Shown: positions 16,096 to 25,267, numbered from the stretch's first letter. The stretch is 64,000 nucleotides of DNA from Armatimonadota bacterium (GCA_018268395.1 JAFDWQ010000003.1:221238-285237), one strand, 5' to 3'. Notes: generated by a model from the sequence alone, not told the origin. Program-made: numbers and translations.

Positions 16096-16521
16096 TTAAC
16101 GACGTTTCTTGGGCTTTTCGAGGCCGATGCGGTGCATGTGCCCGTCTCCCCGGACGCGGAGGGAGTAATACGCGGCCTCGACCGGCGGCTCGTTCTTGGT
16201 CGGCCGCTCCATCGCCGTGCGCTGCAACTCGAACGTCGGCGAGTCCGGATCGGCAAGGGCCCTCGTGCCGAAAGCGAAGCCCGCGTCCTGTTGTGTCTTG
16301 GGCCAAGTGCCGTGGGCCGACCGGAACGATCGGATGCTCTCCCGGATCTCGGCCTTTTCGAGCACGGGGCTCGGTCGCCGGAGGTCGTACGGCAACGTCG
16401 CGACCCCGATCGCTACCGCCACGAGGGTCAGCACGGCCGTGAGGACGGCCATGTTCCTGGTGTCGGCCCTGCTCCGAAGGGGGATGGCTTCGCTCTGGGG
16501 TTCTTCGCCGATGCCGGTCAT
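16096..16521 (-). CDS. Small single-pass membrane protein, hypothetical
   Basis: A 141 aa protein with one membrane helix (about residues 25-45, AVLTAVLTLVAVAIGVATL) after a cytoplasmic-type N-terminus, then a soluble part with EIRESIRSFRSAHGTWPKT, a spacing that recalls the post-helix region of pseudopilins. There is no prepilin peptidase motif (no G-F-T-L-I-E), so I do not call it a pilin. It ends with a basic EKPKKRR tail. It lies 4 bp after recG on the same strand and is probably cotranscribed with it. Confidence 0.7.
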   Translation of the reverse strand: MTGIGEEPQSEAIPLRSRADTRNMAVLTAVLTLVAVAIGVATLPYDLRRPSPVLEKAEIRESIRSFRSAHGTWPKTQQDAGFAFGTRALADPDSPTFELQRTAMERPTKNEPPVEAAYYSLRVRGDGHMHRIGLEKPKKRR

Positions 16522-16525
16522 GTTA

Positions 16526-18664
16526 CTACGACACGGTGACGAGAGCTTCGTCCCGTCTCCTGGCTCGGACTCTTTCGACGACGGAGCGGAACTCGGGCGT
16601 CTCCAACCGGGGGTCGGTCTCCAAAGTCCTGACGGCGGCGCGACGGGCGCGCTCCAAAAGCGCGGCGTCTTGAACGAGGTCTGCGATGTGGAGGTCGAGG
16701 TCGCCGTGCTGACGGGTGCCCATCAGGTCTCCCGGGCCCCGGATCCGGAGATCTTCCTCTGCGATCCGAAAGCCGTCGGTCGTCTCGCGCAAGACTTCGA
16801 GGCGTTGGACGGCTTCCTCGTTCTTACCGTCGGCGATCAGGACGCAGAAGGCTTGCTCCGAACCTCGGCCCACCCGCCCCCGCAACTGATGGAGTTGGGC
16901 AAGGCCGAAGCGGTTGGCGTCCTCGATGACCATGACCGAAGCGTTGGGGACATCGACCCCGACCTCGATCACGACCGTGGCCACGAGAATGTCGAGTTCC
17001 CTTTTGCGAAAGGCGTCCATCGTCTGCTCCTTTTCGGCCGCCCTCATCTGGCCATGGAGCAGGCCGACCTTCTTGTCCGGGAACTCGGTCTGTGAAAGCC
17101 TGTAGTACAGGTCCTCGGCGGCTTGTGCCTCCATCTTCTCGTTGTCGAAGATGACGGGACAGACGAAATAGGCCTGGCGGCCCTCTTCGAGCAGTTTGCG
17201 CACCGCTTGGTAAACCTGGGGCCGTTCCGAGGTCTTCTTCCAGTGGGTCTTCACCGGCTTTCTGCCTGGAGGTAGTTCATCGATGACGCTCAGGTCAAGG
17301 TCACCGTAGACGGTCATCGTCATGGTCCTTGGGATCGGCGTCGCGGTCATGACGAGGACGTCGGGCGTGCCGTAGCCTTTCGTCCTCAGGGCCAGCCTCT
17401 GGAGGACCCCGAAACGGTGCTGTTCATCGATGACGGCGAGTCCGAGCTTTGCGAACTTGACGCCTTCTTGGATGAGGGCGTGTGTGCCGACGCACACTTG
17501 GGCTTCTCCGTTCTCGGCCTGTTGCAAGGCTTTGCGCTTCTGCGGTGCGGTCAACTTGCCTGCAAGGAGCACGGTTTTGACGCCGATGGCGTCGAAGAGG
17601 CGGTGGAGGTTGATGTAGTGCTGCTCGGCCAGGATCTCGGTCGGGGCCATGAGGGCGGTCTGGTAACCGCACCGGACGGCCGCGAGCATCGCCGCGGCGG
17701 CGACGGCGGTCTTTCCGCTCCCGACGTCGCCTTGAACGAGCCTGTTCATCGGAACGGGCCGCTCCATGTCGTCCCAGACTTCCTGGACGACGCGTTTTTG
17801 GGCGCCGGTGAGTTCGAACGGCAGCATCCGGGACACTTCGTCGGCCAGGGTCTCCCCCGGTCGGCCCGACTCCGCGAACAGCGTGGTCCCGTGGGCTTCG
17901 ACGTGGCGCCGACCGATCTCGGAGACAGGAAAACTGATCCCGAGCTCTTGCTGGACTTCAAGGCGCCGCATCTGGAGGGCGAGCTGAAGGTAGTAGAACT
18001 CTTCAAAGGCCAGCCTTTGCCGTGCCGCCGTCTGCGAGGCCTCGGACTCCGGGAGGTGCATCTGGCGCAGGCACCAAGGGAGCGGCTTCCAGCCTTCGGC
18101 TTTGCGGACGGAGGCGGGAAGGGGGTCTTCGACCTGGTCGGCGAAAAACTCGGCGGCCGACTTCGCCGCACGGCGGACGGCCCGCTGGGGCACGCCTTCG
18201 GTCAACGGGTACACGGGCACGATCCGGGCAAAGTCCTCGATGTCCTCGTCTTCGACCGCCTCCCACTCTCCGTTGTGCATTTCGAGGGCGTTCCGGTAAC
18301 CCTCGCGGACCATGCCGTAGGCGACGACCTGTCGTCCGACCGAAGATTGAAGGTTCTTACTGACCCAAGGCTGGTTGAAGAACGTGAGCGCGACCTCGCC
18401 CGTTTTGTCGGCGACGATGCCTTGGATCATCACGCGGCCGCGACCGATGGAGCGCGTACGGACGTCGATGAGCTTGCCGCGGGCCGTACAGTGCTTCCCC
18501 GGCTTGAGGTACATGATCGGCGGAATCTCCCTGCGGTCTTCGTAGCGACGGGGCAAGTGCCAAAGCACGTCGCGCACGGTGAGGAGCCCCAACTTTTGCA
18601 GGAGCATGGCGTTCTTAGGGCCGACTCCTTTCAGATATTGGACTTCGGTATCGAGGCCGGGCAT
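16526..18664 (-). CDS. recG: ATP-dependent DNA helicase RecG
   Basis: Superfamily 2 helicase that remodels stalled replication forks and Holliday junctions. About 712 aa from MPGLDTEVQYLKGVGPKNA, the usual N-terminal helix-hairpin; an in-frame ATG at 18736 would add 24 atypical residues and overlap the divergent atp operon start. Visible motifs: OB-fold wedge domain with RGKLIDVRTRSIGRGRVMI, Walker A GDVGSGKTAVAAAAM, DEQH box (VIDEQHRFGVLQR), TATPIPRTMTMTVYGDLD (motif III), and the RecG C-terminal TRG segment LRIRGPGDLMGTRQHG. The family is 680-700 aa, so the length fits. A divergent promoter region of about 70 bp separates it from atpZ. Confidence 0.96.
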   Translation of the reverse strand: MPGLDTEVQYLKGVGPKNAMLLQKLGLLTVRDVLWHLPRRYEDRREIPPIMYLKPGKHCTARGKLIDVRTRSIGRGRVMIQGIVADKTGEVALTFFNQPWVSKNLQSSVGRQVVAYGMVREGYRNALEMHNGEWEAVEDEDIEDFARIVPVYPLTEGVPQRAVRRAAKSAAEFFADQVEDPLPASVRKAEGWKPLPWCLRQMHLPESEASQTAARQRLAFEEFYYLQLALQMRRLEVQQELGISFPVSEIGRRHVEAHGTTLFAESGRPGETLADEVSRMLPFELTGAQKRVVQEVWDDMERPVPMNRLVQGDVGSGKTAVAAAAMLAAVRCGYQTALMAPTEILAEQHYINLHRLFDAIGVKTVLLAGKLTAPQKRKALQQAENGEAQVCVGTHALIQEGVKFAKLGLAVIDEQHRFGVLQRLALRTKGYGTPDVLVMTATPIPRTMTMTVYGDLDLSVIDELPPGRKPVKTHWKKTSERPQVYQAVRKLLEEGRQAYFVCPVIFDNEKMEAQAAEDLYYRLSQTEFPDKKVGLLHGQMRAAEKEQTMDAFRKRELDILVATVVIEVGVDVPNASVMVIEDANRFGLAQLHQLRGRVGRGSEQAFCVLIADGKNEEAVQRLEVLRETTDGFRIAEEDLRIRGPGDLMGTRQHGDLDLHIADLVQDAALLERARRAAVRTLETDPRLETPEFRSVVERVRARRRDEALVTVS

Positions 18665-18720
18665 GGGGCGCGTCGTCTCTCTCTCAAGACGGTCAAGACC
18701 GTGTCGTCGGCCCGACCTCT

Positions 18721-18726
18721 CATAAT
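18721..18726 (+). promoter_or_regulatory. CATAAT -10-like box of the ATP synthase operon
   Basis: CATAAT lies 8 nt before the ATG at 18735 without a Shine-Dalgarno between, so the operon mRNA may start at or next to the first codon. I found no convincing -35 at 16-18 bp. Confidence 0.5.
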
Positions 18727-18734
18727 GGACGATC

Positions 18735-19154
18735 ATGGAGGGTCATGACGCTCCCGGGCCCACTCCTTCCGACGAGGAAGCGAAACTGCGCCGGATCGAA
18801 GACGAGCTCGCCAAGGTCGCCGCAGAGACGCGCTTGGCGGAACCCGACCACGACGCCTTCGGCGAGCGGCTGAAGCAGATCGAAAGCCAAGCGCGTTCGG
18901 CGAAGACCCAGCACCATAAAGGGACCCCCGAGGGGTCGACCCAGGGGATGTTCACGCCCGAGTCGGGACGGGGCTTGGCGCGGGGCCTCCAGGCAGCGTA
19001 CGCGATCATCGGCGTCCCGATCGCGGGTTGGGTCGTCGGTTGGCTGATCGACCGCGCGGCGGGGACGGGCGTCACGTGGCAGGGCGTCCTGACGATGTGC
19101 GGCGCGGCCTTGGCCGTGCTGTACGTGATCAAAACGTCCTCGGGCCCGTCGTGA
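18735..19154 (+). CDS. AtpZ/AtpI-type ATP synthase accessory protein
   Basis: A 139 aa protein heading the ATP synthase operon. Residues 14-60 are charged and helical, likely a coiled coil (EEAKLRRIEDELAKVAAETR); residues about 77-135 hold two membrane helices (AYAIIGVPIAGWVVGWLID and VLTMCGAALAVLYVI) with the AtpI/AtpZ family spacing. Family members help assemble the c-ring or carry Mg/Ca ions for the synthase. Its stop overlaps the GTG of the next gene (GTGA), so translation of the two is coupled. Confidence 0.75.
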   Translation: MEGHDAPGPTPSDEEAKLRRIEDELAKVAAETRLAEPDHDAFGERLKQIESQARSAKTQHHKGTPEGSTQGMFTPESGRGLARGLQAAYAIIGVPIAGWVVGWLIDRAAGTGVTWQGVLTMCGAALAVLYVIKTSSGPS

Positions 19155-19516
19155 AAGAGCCCTCTGGTCGGGTAGTCCCCGTCGCGACGGCCCTCTGCAC
19201 AGCCCTGATCGTGGGAGCGTTCGCGATCGGAGGGCCGAAAGGAGGCACCGGCGCGCTCCTAGGCGTAGCGGGGACGGCGGTCAGCGTATGGGGGACGTGG
19301 ACGGGGATCCGGTGGGTCGGCCGCATCATGGCGGACGGCTCGCCCGGTTGGCACGGGGCGGCCGCACCGGTCGCTGCGCTCGTGATCAAGCTGCCTGTGA
19401 TCCTCGCGGCGATGTGGACGGCGAACCGGATAGGTCCGCCTGCCCCCGCTTGGTTCTTGGCCGGACTCGCGTTGGTATACTCCGCTCTCGTCTGGTGGGC
19501 CGTGTCACGGCACTAG
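19151..19516 (+). CDS. ATP synthase operon membrane protein (subunit I / AtpR-like)
   Basis: A 121 aa, four-helix membrane protein. GTG at 19151 shares bases with the TGA of the previous gene. Hydrophobic segments are about 10-28, 32-50, 66-84 and 92-115. This is the position and topology of the UncI / AtpR group that sits between atpI/atpZ and atpB; proteins of this group are poorly conserved in sequence. Function by position only: assembly or stability of the F0 sector. It ends 18 bp before atpB. Confidence 0.65.
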   Translation: MKEPSGRVVPVATALCTALIVGAFAIGGPKGGTGALLGVAGTAVSVWGTWTGIRWVGRIMADGSPGWHGAAAPVAALVIKLPVILAAMWTANRIGPPAPAWFLAGLALVYSALVWWAVSRH

Positions 19517-19534
19517 CCCACGTCGCGGAATTCC

Positions 19535-20314
19535 ATGAGTGGGCTGATCAATACAGGTCTGACGATGTTCGCCTCTGCCGAAGAGGGGGGCGAGCACGCC
19601 GCGCACCACGGTGCCAGCTTCGTCGGCTTGATGGTCTATCTCGCGTTCACGGTCATCGTCCTCCTAGCAATACTCCAGATCGCCAAGAGTGGTTTCAAGG
19701 ATAAGGTATTCCGAAAGAAGCCGACCTCGTGGTTCGAGCAGGTGTACTTGTTCGTCGAGGGCATGTGCGTGAACATCATCGGCCCGCACGGTCGTAAGTA
19801 CACGCCCTTCATCATCACGTTCTGGCTGGTGATCTTCGTCGCCAACGCCATCGGCCTGTTCTTCGCGAGCACGCCGACGGCGGACCTCGGGTTCAACCTT
19901 GGGATGGCGCTGATCAGCATCGGTTACGTGCAGTGGGAAGGGATGAAGGCCAACGGTGTCGTCGGGCACTTTCGGCACTTCGCCGGCCCGAAGCTCGGCA
20001 TCGCCATGATCCCGATCACGCTGATGATCTTCGTGATCGAGATCATCTCTGAGGCGATCAAGAACATGTCGCTCAGCCTTCGGCTGTTCGGCAACATCGA
20101 AGGCGGGCACCGCGCCGTCGAGGCGATGAACCTTCTCGGTCAAGGCATCTACCTTCCGGTCGGCTTCTTCTTGATGCCGATTAAGGTGCTGACCGTGGTC
20201 GTTCAGGCGCTGATCTTCACGCTGCTGACGTGCGTGTACATCTCGTTGGTGACGCACCACGAGGACGACCATGGGGGACACGGTGACCACGGCCACGGGC
20301 CCGTCACCGCATAG
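19535..20314 (+). CDS. atpB: ATP synthase F0 subunit a
   Basis: A 259 aa membrane subunit that forms the proton half-channels against the c-ring. The conserved block EIISEAIKNMSLSLRLFGN carries the essential arginine (SLSLRLFGN), followed by the last hydrophobic helices TVVVQALIFTLLTCVYISL. An unusual His/Asp/Gly-rich tail (HHEDDHGGHGDHGHG) ends the protein. Such a tail might bind metal; that is only a guess. Followed after 42 bp by atpE. Confidence 0.95.
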   Translation: MSGLINTGLTMFASAEEGGEHAAHHGASFVGLMVYLAFTVIVLLAILQIAKSGFKDKVFRKKPTSWFEQVYLFVEGMCVNIIGPHGRKYTPFIITFWLVIFVANAIGLFFASTPTADLGFNLGMALISIGYVQWEGMKANGVVGHFRHFAGPKLGIAMIPITLMIFVIEIISEAIKNMSLSLRLFGNIEGGHRAVEAMNLLGQGIYLPVGFFLMPIKVLTVVVQALIFTLLTCVYISLVTHHEDDHGGHGDHGHGPVTA

Positions 20315-20356
20315 GACACTTTCGCAAGGACAATCACTGGAGGAAACACTAGGACA

Positions 20357-20575
20357 ATGACTGGTCAAGGACTTGGAATCGGAATCGGCCTCGCGGCGCT
20401 TGGCGTCGGCCTGGGCCTCGGGCTCATCGGCTACTCGGCGCTTCAGGGCATGGCCCGCCAGCCCGAAGCCATCGGCAAACTGCAGACGGCGATGCTCATC
20501 GCCCTCGCGTTCGTCGAGCTCGTCTTCCTGCTTACGGTCTTCATCGTGCCCGGTTCGATGGGCACGTTCAAGTAA
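20357..20575 (+). CDS. atpE: ATP synthase F0 subunit c
   Basis: A 72 aa hairpin of two membrane helices with the polar loop MARQPEA and the ion-binding carboxylate E54 in [11 protein letters not shown]. The first helix is Gly-rich ([17 protein letters not shown]). The residues that mark sodium-binding c-subunits (Gln before the loop; Glu-Ser-Thr after the carboxylate) are replaced by Leu and by Leu-Val, so a proton-driven ring is predicted. A good Shine-Dalgarno (GGAGG) precedes the ATG, as expected for the subunit needed in most copies. Confidence 0.96.
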   Translation: MTGQGLGIGIGLAALGVGLGLGLIGYSALQGMARQPEAIGKLQTAMLIALAFVELVFLLTVFIVPGSMGTFK

Positions 20576-20595
20576 GCGGAGTCCGCGTACGGATT

Positions 20596-20624
20596 GCCCC
20601 GGCCGGGCGTCGCACGGCCGGGGC
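20596..20624 (+). other. Intercistronic stem-loop between atpE and atpF
   Basis: A perfect 10 bp GC stem (GCCCCGGCCG / CGGCCGGGGC) with a 9 nt loop, no T-run after it. It lies between atpE and atpF. A likely role is to protect the 3' end of the atpE message or dampen read-through, raising c-subunit yield. Confidence 0.55.
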
Positions 20625-20653
20625 CACGACCTTATCCCGCACGATTTGAACTG

Positions 20654-21277
20654 ATGAGCGAAACGAAGAAGACGTCCGGCGCCGCGCTGGTCGCGATGGC
20701 CGTGATCGGGGCCGTGTTCATGTTCGGGGGCTATTACGTCTCCGTGAACGTCACCCACGGCAACATCAAGGCCTTGGAGGAGATGGGTATCCCGTTCGAT
20801 CCGGGCAAGACCTTGGCCGCAATCGGTGTCTTCCTCATCCTCTTCAAGGTCATCGACATTTTCTATCTCACGCCGTTGCGCGACGCCATCGATTCGCGGA
20901 ACAGCAACCTAGAGAACACGTTCAGCGAAGCCGAGAACCTTCGGAACGAGATGACGCAACTCAAGGCCGACTACGAGCGGAGGCTGGCTCAAACGGAAGC
21001 CGACGCCCGTGAGAAGATCCAGGCCCAGATCCGGGAAGCCCAGGAGCTCCGTAAGACCCTCATGGCCGAGTCCAGCGCGAAGGCCGACGAAATGGTCAAA
21101 CGGGCTCAGGAAGAGATCGCCCAGGAACGCGAGCGCGCGCTCACAGGTATCCGGTTGCACGTCGCCAACCTGACGATCCAGGCGACCGAAAAGGTCCTCG
21201 GCGAGAACATGGACAACGACCGTAACCGAAAGCTCATCGACGAGTTCTTGGACAAGGCCGAGGTGCCGGCAGGCTAA
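20654..21277 (+). CDS. atpF: ATP synthase F0 subunit b, with an extra N-terminal membrane helix
   Basis: A 207 aa protein. The typical b-subunit segment is at about 52-78 (KTLAAIGVFLILFKVIDIF, then LTPLRDAIDSRNSNLENTF), followed by a long charged coiled coil to about 180. Ahead of it is a second hydrophobic stretch at about 9-31 (GAALVAMAVIGAVFMFGGYY), so this subunit probably crosses the membrane twice, whereas the family normally crosses once. ATG at 20654 is the only start that fits downstream of the stem-loop; 3 bp separate it from atpH. Confidence 0.9.
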   Translation: MSETKKTSGAALVAMAVIGAVFMFGGYYVSVNVTHGNIKALEEMGIPFDPGKTLAAIGVFLILFKVIDIFYLTPLRDAIDSRNSNLENTFSEAENLRNEMTQLKADYERRLAQTEADAREKIQAQIREAQELRKTLMAESSAKADEMVKRAQEEIAQERERALTGIRLHVANLTIQATEKVLGENMDNDRNRKLIDEFLDKAEVPAG

Positions 21278-21280
21278 ACC

Positions 21281-21835
21281 ATGACGGACGCACGCGTCGC
21301 CAAGCGGTACGCCCGGGCCTTGTTCTCCGCGGCGAAGAAGTTGGGGATCGTCCAGAGCATCGAGGACGACCTGAACCTGATCGGGCACGTCAGTGCGACG
21401 AGTCCGGCGTTCCGTGCGTTCCTGAACAACCCGTCCGCGAGCAAGGACACGAAGGGCGAGGTGTTCACCAAAGCATTCGCCGACCGAGTGACGGCGACGA
21501 CGATGTCGTTCCTGCGCCTCCTGCTCGAAAAGGGGCGCGAGGACTGCCTTGAATTCGTCCGCTTCGCCTACGCCGACCTGAGGCGGGACGACGAGGGCGT
21601 GCTCCAGGCCGTATTCTCGACGACGATCGAGCTCTCCGAAGCGGAAAGGCGGAAGCTCGTCGATAAGCTCACCCGAGCAAGCGGAAAGACGATCGAGGCG
21701 AAATTCGAGATCGATCCGACCCTCGTGGGAGGCATCCGGGTGGCTTACAACAACTATGTCTTGGACGGAAGCGTCCGGGGCGCGATCGACCGACTGAAGG
21801 ACCGGCTGATCTACGACGTCCTCAAACAAAACTGA
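21281..21835 (+). CDS. atpH: ATP synthase F1 subunit delta
   Basis: A 184 aa OSCP/delta subunit joining the b stalk to the top of F1. Family features: [18 protein letters not shown] at the N-terminus, [15 protein letters not shown] in the middle, and the C-terminal [20 protein letters not shown], which is the most conserved delta signature. Lies between atpF (3 bp) and atpA (16 bp). Confidence 0.95.
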   Translation: MTDARVAKRYARALFSAAKKLGIVQSIEDDLNLIGHVSATSPAFRAFLNNPSASKDTKGEVFTKAFADRVTATTMSFLRLLLEKGREDCLEFVRFAYADLRRDDEGVLQAVFSTTIELSEAERRKLVDKLTRASGKTIEAKFEIDPTLVGGIRVAYNNYVLDGSVRGAIDRLKDRLIYDVLKQN

Positions 21836-21851
21836 CCTTTACGACACGACC

Positions 21852-23381
21852 ATGGCGATCAAACCAGAAGAAATCACGTCGATCCTCGAGCAGGAACTGA
21901 AGGCCTTCGAGAAGAAGGTCGACGTCGAGCACGTCGGCACCGTCCTGCAAGTCGCAGACGGCGTCGCGCGCGTCTACGGGCTGCCCGACTGCAAGGTCGG
22001 CGAAATGCTCGAGTTCCCGGGCGGCGTCATCGGCCTTGCCTTGAACCTCGAAGAGGATTCGATCGGCGCGGTCTTGATCGGCGATGACACGGAGATCAAG
22101 GAAGGCGACCCGGTCAAAGAAACGGGCCGCATCATCGAGATCCCGGTCGGCAAGGCCCTGTTGGGCCGGGTCGTCAACGCTCTCGGCCAACCCGTCGACG
22201 AGCAAGGCGTGATCGCTGCGACCGAGAAGAAGCTGATCGAAACGAACGCTCCGGGCGTCGTCGACCGCCAACCGGTCAGCGAGCCGCTTCAAACCGGCAT
22301 CAAGGCCATCGACGCCATGATCCCGATCGGCCGAGGACAGCGCGAGCTCATTATCGGTGACCGCCAAACGGGCAAGACCGCCATCGCCGTCGACGCGATC
22401 CTGAACCAGAAGTACACCCACGAGCCGGGCGAGTCCCCGGTCTACTGCATCTACGTCGCGATCGGCCAAAAGATGGCGAACGTCGCCCGCGTCGTCGAGA
22501 CGCTCCGAGAGAACGGCGCCCTCGAGTACACCTGCGTGGTCGTCGCGTCGGCCGCCGACTCGAACGCGATGCAGTACCTGGCCCCGTTCGCGGGCGCCTC
22601 GATCGGCGAGTGGTTCCGCGACAACGGGATGCACGCTTTGGTGGTCTACGACGACCTGTCCAAGCACGCCGTCGCCTACCGTGCGATGTCGCTGCTCCTT
22701 CGGCGGCCCCCGGGACGCGAAGCTTATCCCGGCGACGTCTTCTACCTTCACTCGCGCCTCCTCGAGCGCGCGGCCAAGCTGAGCGACGAGAACGGTGCCG
22801 GATCGTTGACCGCGCTCCCCGTCATCGAAACGCAGTCGGGCGACGTTTCGGCGTACATCCCGACCAACGTCATCTCGATCACGGACGGTCAGATCTATCT
22901 GGAACCCGACCTCTTCTTTGCGGGCGTCCGACCGGCGATCAACGTCGGTATCTCGGTCAGCCGCGTCGGGGGCAACGCCCAGATCAAGGCGATGAAGCAG
23001 GTCGCGGGCAAGTTGAAGCTCGAAATGGCGCAGTTCCGCGAAGTGCAGGCGTTCGCCCAGTTCGCAAGCGACCTGGACCGTGCGACACAGCTCCAGTTGA
23101 TGCGCGGCCAGCGCTTGACCGAACTGCTCAAACAGGGCCTGGCTTCGCCGTACAGCGTCACCGACCAGATCATCGCCGTCTATTCCGGTACGTCCGGCAT
23201 CATGGACGAGGTCCCGAACGATCAGGTCGGTGCCTTTGAAAAGGTGATCTTGGCCTACGTCAAGGAGAAGTATCCGGACGTGGTCGAGGAGATTTCCGCG
23301 ACAAAGGCGATCTCGGAAGGAGCGATGGCCAAGCTCGACAGCGCGTTCAAGGAGGCGCTGGCCTCGTTCCAGAAGGCCTAG
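21852..23381 (+). CDS. atpA: ATP synthase F1 subunit alpha
   Basis: A 509 aa non-catalytic nucleotide-binding subunit. Walker A is [15 protein letters not shown]; the catalytic-site arginine lies in the [17 protein letters not shown] segment. The family start [19 protein letters not shown] is intact, and length matches the usual 500-510 aa. Followed by atpG after a 44 bp gap. Confidence 0.98.
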   Translation: MAIKPEEITSILEQELKAFEKKVDVEHVGTVLQVADGVARVYGLPDCKVGEMLEFPGGVIGLALNLEEDSIGAVLIGDDTEIKEGDPVKETGRIIEIPVGKALLGRVVNALGQPVDEQGVIAATEKKLIETNAPGVVDRQPVSEPLQTGIKAIDAMIPIGRGQRELIIGDRQTGKTAIAVDAILNQKYTHEPGESPVYCIYVAIGQKMANVARVVETLRENGALEYTCVVVASAADSNAMQYLAPFAGASIGEWFRDNGMHALVVYDDLSKHAVAYRAMSLLLRRPPGREAYPGDVFYLHSRLLERAAKLSDENGAGSLTALPVIETQSGDVSAYIPTNVISITDGQIYLEPDLFFAGVRPAINVGISVSRVGGNAQIKAMKQVAGKLKLEMAQFREVQAFAQFASDLDRATQLQLMRGQRLTELLKQGLASPYSVTDQIIAVYSGTSGIMDEVPNDQVGAFEKVILAYVKEKYPDVVEEISATKAISEGAMAKLDSAFKEALASFQKA

Positions 23382-23425
23382 ACCGAGGGCCGCATTTGGC
23401 GAACCCCTAGGACACACCACCGCTC

Positions 23426-24298
23426 ATGGCCACCCTCAAGCAGATCCGTCAACGCATCCGGACCAGCAAGAACATCCAGCAGATCACGCGTGCGATGAAG
23501 CTGGTCGCCGCCGCGCGGTTGAACCGCGCGAAGATGCGCGTCGAGGAAGCGAGGCCGTACAGCGAGAAGATGCGCGAGTTCATGCAGTCGGTCGGAGGGG
23601 CCGGCGAACTGCCCAACCACCCCCTGCTCGAGAAGCGCCCGGTCAAGCGGACCTTACTGCTCTTGATCACGGCGGAAAGAGGCTTGGCAGGATCCTATAA
23701 CACGCTCTTGATCCGTCGGGCGGGCGACTTCCTCAGAGGCGTCGAAGGAGACGTCAGCATTCTTGGCGTGGGCAAGAAGGGCACGACCTTCTTCGGAAAG
23801 AGGGGCTACGATGTCGTCGACACGATCACCGTTCCGACCGCCGGCGCCGGACTGAACGACGCCCAGGCCGTCACTGAACGGATCCGGGCCCTCTACGAGT
23901 CCGGCGAGTACGACGCCGTGTTCGTCTGTTACTCCAAGTTCTACTCGCCGATCCGGCAAGTGCCGCAGGTCGTCCAGTTGCTTCCGATCGAGCCGCCCCA
24001 GAGCGACGACGCGGACGCCGAAACCTCCCACGGAACGGGCGAATTCAAGTTCGAGCCTGCAGCGGACGAACTGCTCGGATACCTTTTGCCCAAGTACCTG
24101 CTGACGGTCATTTACCAAGCGATGCTGGAATCGTCCGCGTCCGAACACGGTGCTCGCATGACGGCGATGACGTCGGCGACCGACAACGCGGGCAAGATGA
24201 TCGCAGGTCTGACTCTAGCCGCCAACCGGTCCCGCCAAGCCGGCATCACGAAAGAAATCCTCGAGATCGTCGGTGGCGCGGAAGCGCTCAAGGCTTAA
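23426..24298 (+). CDS. atpG: ATP synthase F1 subunit gamma
   Basis: A 290 aa rotor shaft subunit. The N-terminal helix (LKQIRQRIRTSKNIQQITRAM, KLVAAARLNRA) and the C-terminal helix (MTAMTSATDNAGKMI) that form the coiled-coil axle are both present. It is the last ATP synthase gene here: atpD (beta) and atpC (epsilon), which normally follow directly, are absent, and an unrelated gene comes 51 bp later. Confidence 0.97.
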   Translation: MATLKQIRQRIRTSKNIQQITRAMKLVAAARLNRAKMRVEEARPYSEKMREFMQSVGGAGELPNHPLLEKRPVKRTLLLLITAERGLAGSYNTLLIRRAGDFLRGVEGDVSILGVGKKGTTFFGKRGYDVVDTITVPTAGAGLNDAQAVTERIRALYESGEYDAVFVCYSKFYSPIRQVPQVVQLLPIEPPQSDDADAETSHGTGEFKFEPAADELLGYLLPKYLLTVIYQAMLESSASEHGARMTAMTSATDNAGKMIAGLTLAANRSRQAGITKEILEIVGGAEALKA

Positions 24299-24337
24299 AG
24301 GCGGGCTCCCAAACGCCGATCATCGGCCACGTTCAAG

Positions 24338-24343
24338 TATCGT
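24338..24343 (+). promoter_or_regulatory. TATCGT -10-like box before gene 24350
   Basis: TATCGT lies 6 nt before the ATG at 24350; leaderless pattern. It suggests that this gene is not part of the ATP synthase transcript. Confidence 0.35.
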
Positions 24344-24349
24344 GGAGCG

Positions 24350-25261
24350 ATGTTGGCCGTGCCGATCGTCTTGGCCCTGACCCTCGCTTCGGACCCCCTT
24401 TCAGCGCTAGAGGCCAAAGCTGACGGCCTCAAGAGCGCCGGCAGGGAGAAGACGTACGCGATCCGTCGGGAGATCGGCGAAGGCGTCCGTAAGCTGGTCT
24501 CACAGGACAAGCTGAAGTCTGGGGAGGACTTCCGCCGTGCGGCCAAGGTCTGGCCCGCCTTGGATAACGAGTTCGAAGACGCCCGGATCCGGTATGAACT
24601 GGTCTTGGTCGCCGTCGCGTTGGACGATCGCCCGGCGCGGGACTTGATCCGACCGAACTGGGACTCACTGATGGCGGCACAGGGTCGTCCCCAACGGTTC
24701 GGGACCGTACTCGAAGCCCCTGACTTGCCGCGCCAGCCCTTCGATCCCGTACCGAAAGGGGTCGAGGCGGCCTATCGAGGCGTACCTTCGACGTCTACGG
24801 CCGACGACAAGGAAGTCCAAGCCATCGTCGACGCCGATCAGGCCGCCCGCCAAGGCGACTTCACGAAGATGACGGTCAAGCAGATCGAGGAGATGGTGGA
24901 GGGCGACCGCAAACGGCTCGCACGGATCAAGGAGATCGTCACCGGGCCGACCCTCCAGACCGCGAACGACTTCTTCAACGCGGCCCTGACGATGCAGCAC
25001 GGATCCACGGTCCTGGACATCGTCATGGCCCATGAACTGGCGGTTTCGTCGGTCCTCAGGGGGGATACGAAGTCGGCGCGGTGGTTGGCCGCCGCCAGCT
25101 ACGACCGTATGCTCCGGTACGGCGGTCACCGCCAACGGTTCGCCACCCAGTACGACATGGAGGGCCTCCAGCGGGTGGACACGGACGGGATCAACGACCG
25201 CATGCGGCAAGCGATGAAGTGTCCCACCCTGGCCCAGGCGAAGAAGAGGGTCCTGCGCTGA
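24350..25261 (+). CDS. Exported protein with a C-terminal DUF6624-like region
   Basis: A 303 aa protein with a short signal-like N-terminus (MLAVPIVLALTLASDPLSA) and a helical body. The C-terminal third resembles a domain seen in many uncharacterised proteins: TANDFFNAALTMQHGST, MAHELAVSSVLRGDTKSARW, LAAASYDRML and QRFATQ; I relate it to DUF6624-type sequences from memory. No enzymatic motif is evident. It takes the place where atpD would be expected. Confidence 0.7.
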   Translation: MLAVPIVLALTLASDPLSALEAKADGLKSAGREKTYAIRREIGEGVRKLVSQDKLKSGEDFRRAAKVWPALDNEFEDARIRYELVLVAVALDDRPARDLIRPNWDSLMAAQGRPQRFGTVLEAPDLPRQPFDPVPKGVEAAYRGVPSTSTADDKEVQAIVDADQAARQGDFTKMTVKQIEEMVEGDRKRLARIKEIVTGPTLQTANDFFNAALTMQHGSTVLDIVMAHELAVSSVLRGDTKSARWLAAASYDRMLRYGGHRQRFATQYDMEGLQRVDTDGINDRMRQAMKCPTLAQAKKRVLR

Positions 25262-25267
25262 AGGGCG

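Noticed and set aside
17417-18748. 443-codon plus-strand frame opposite recG
   Set aside because: Antisense shadow; recG has all helicase motifs on the minus strand.
21822-23420. 532-codon minus-strand frame opposite atpA
   Set aside because: Antisense shadow of atpA, full of Asp/Arg/Leu/Val repeats and no known fold.
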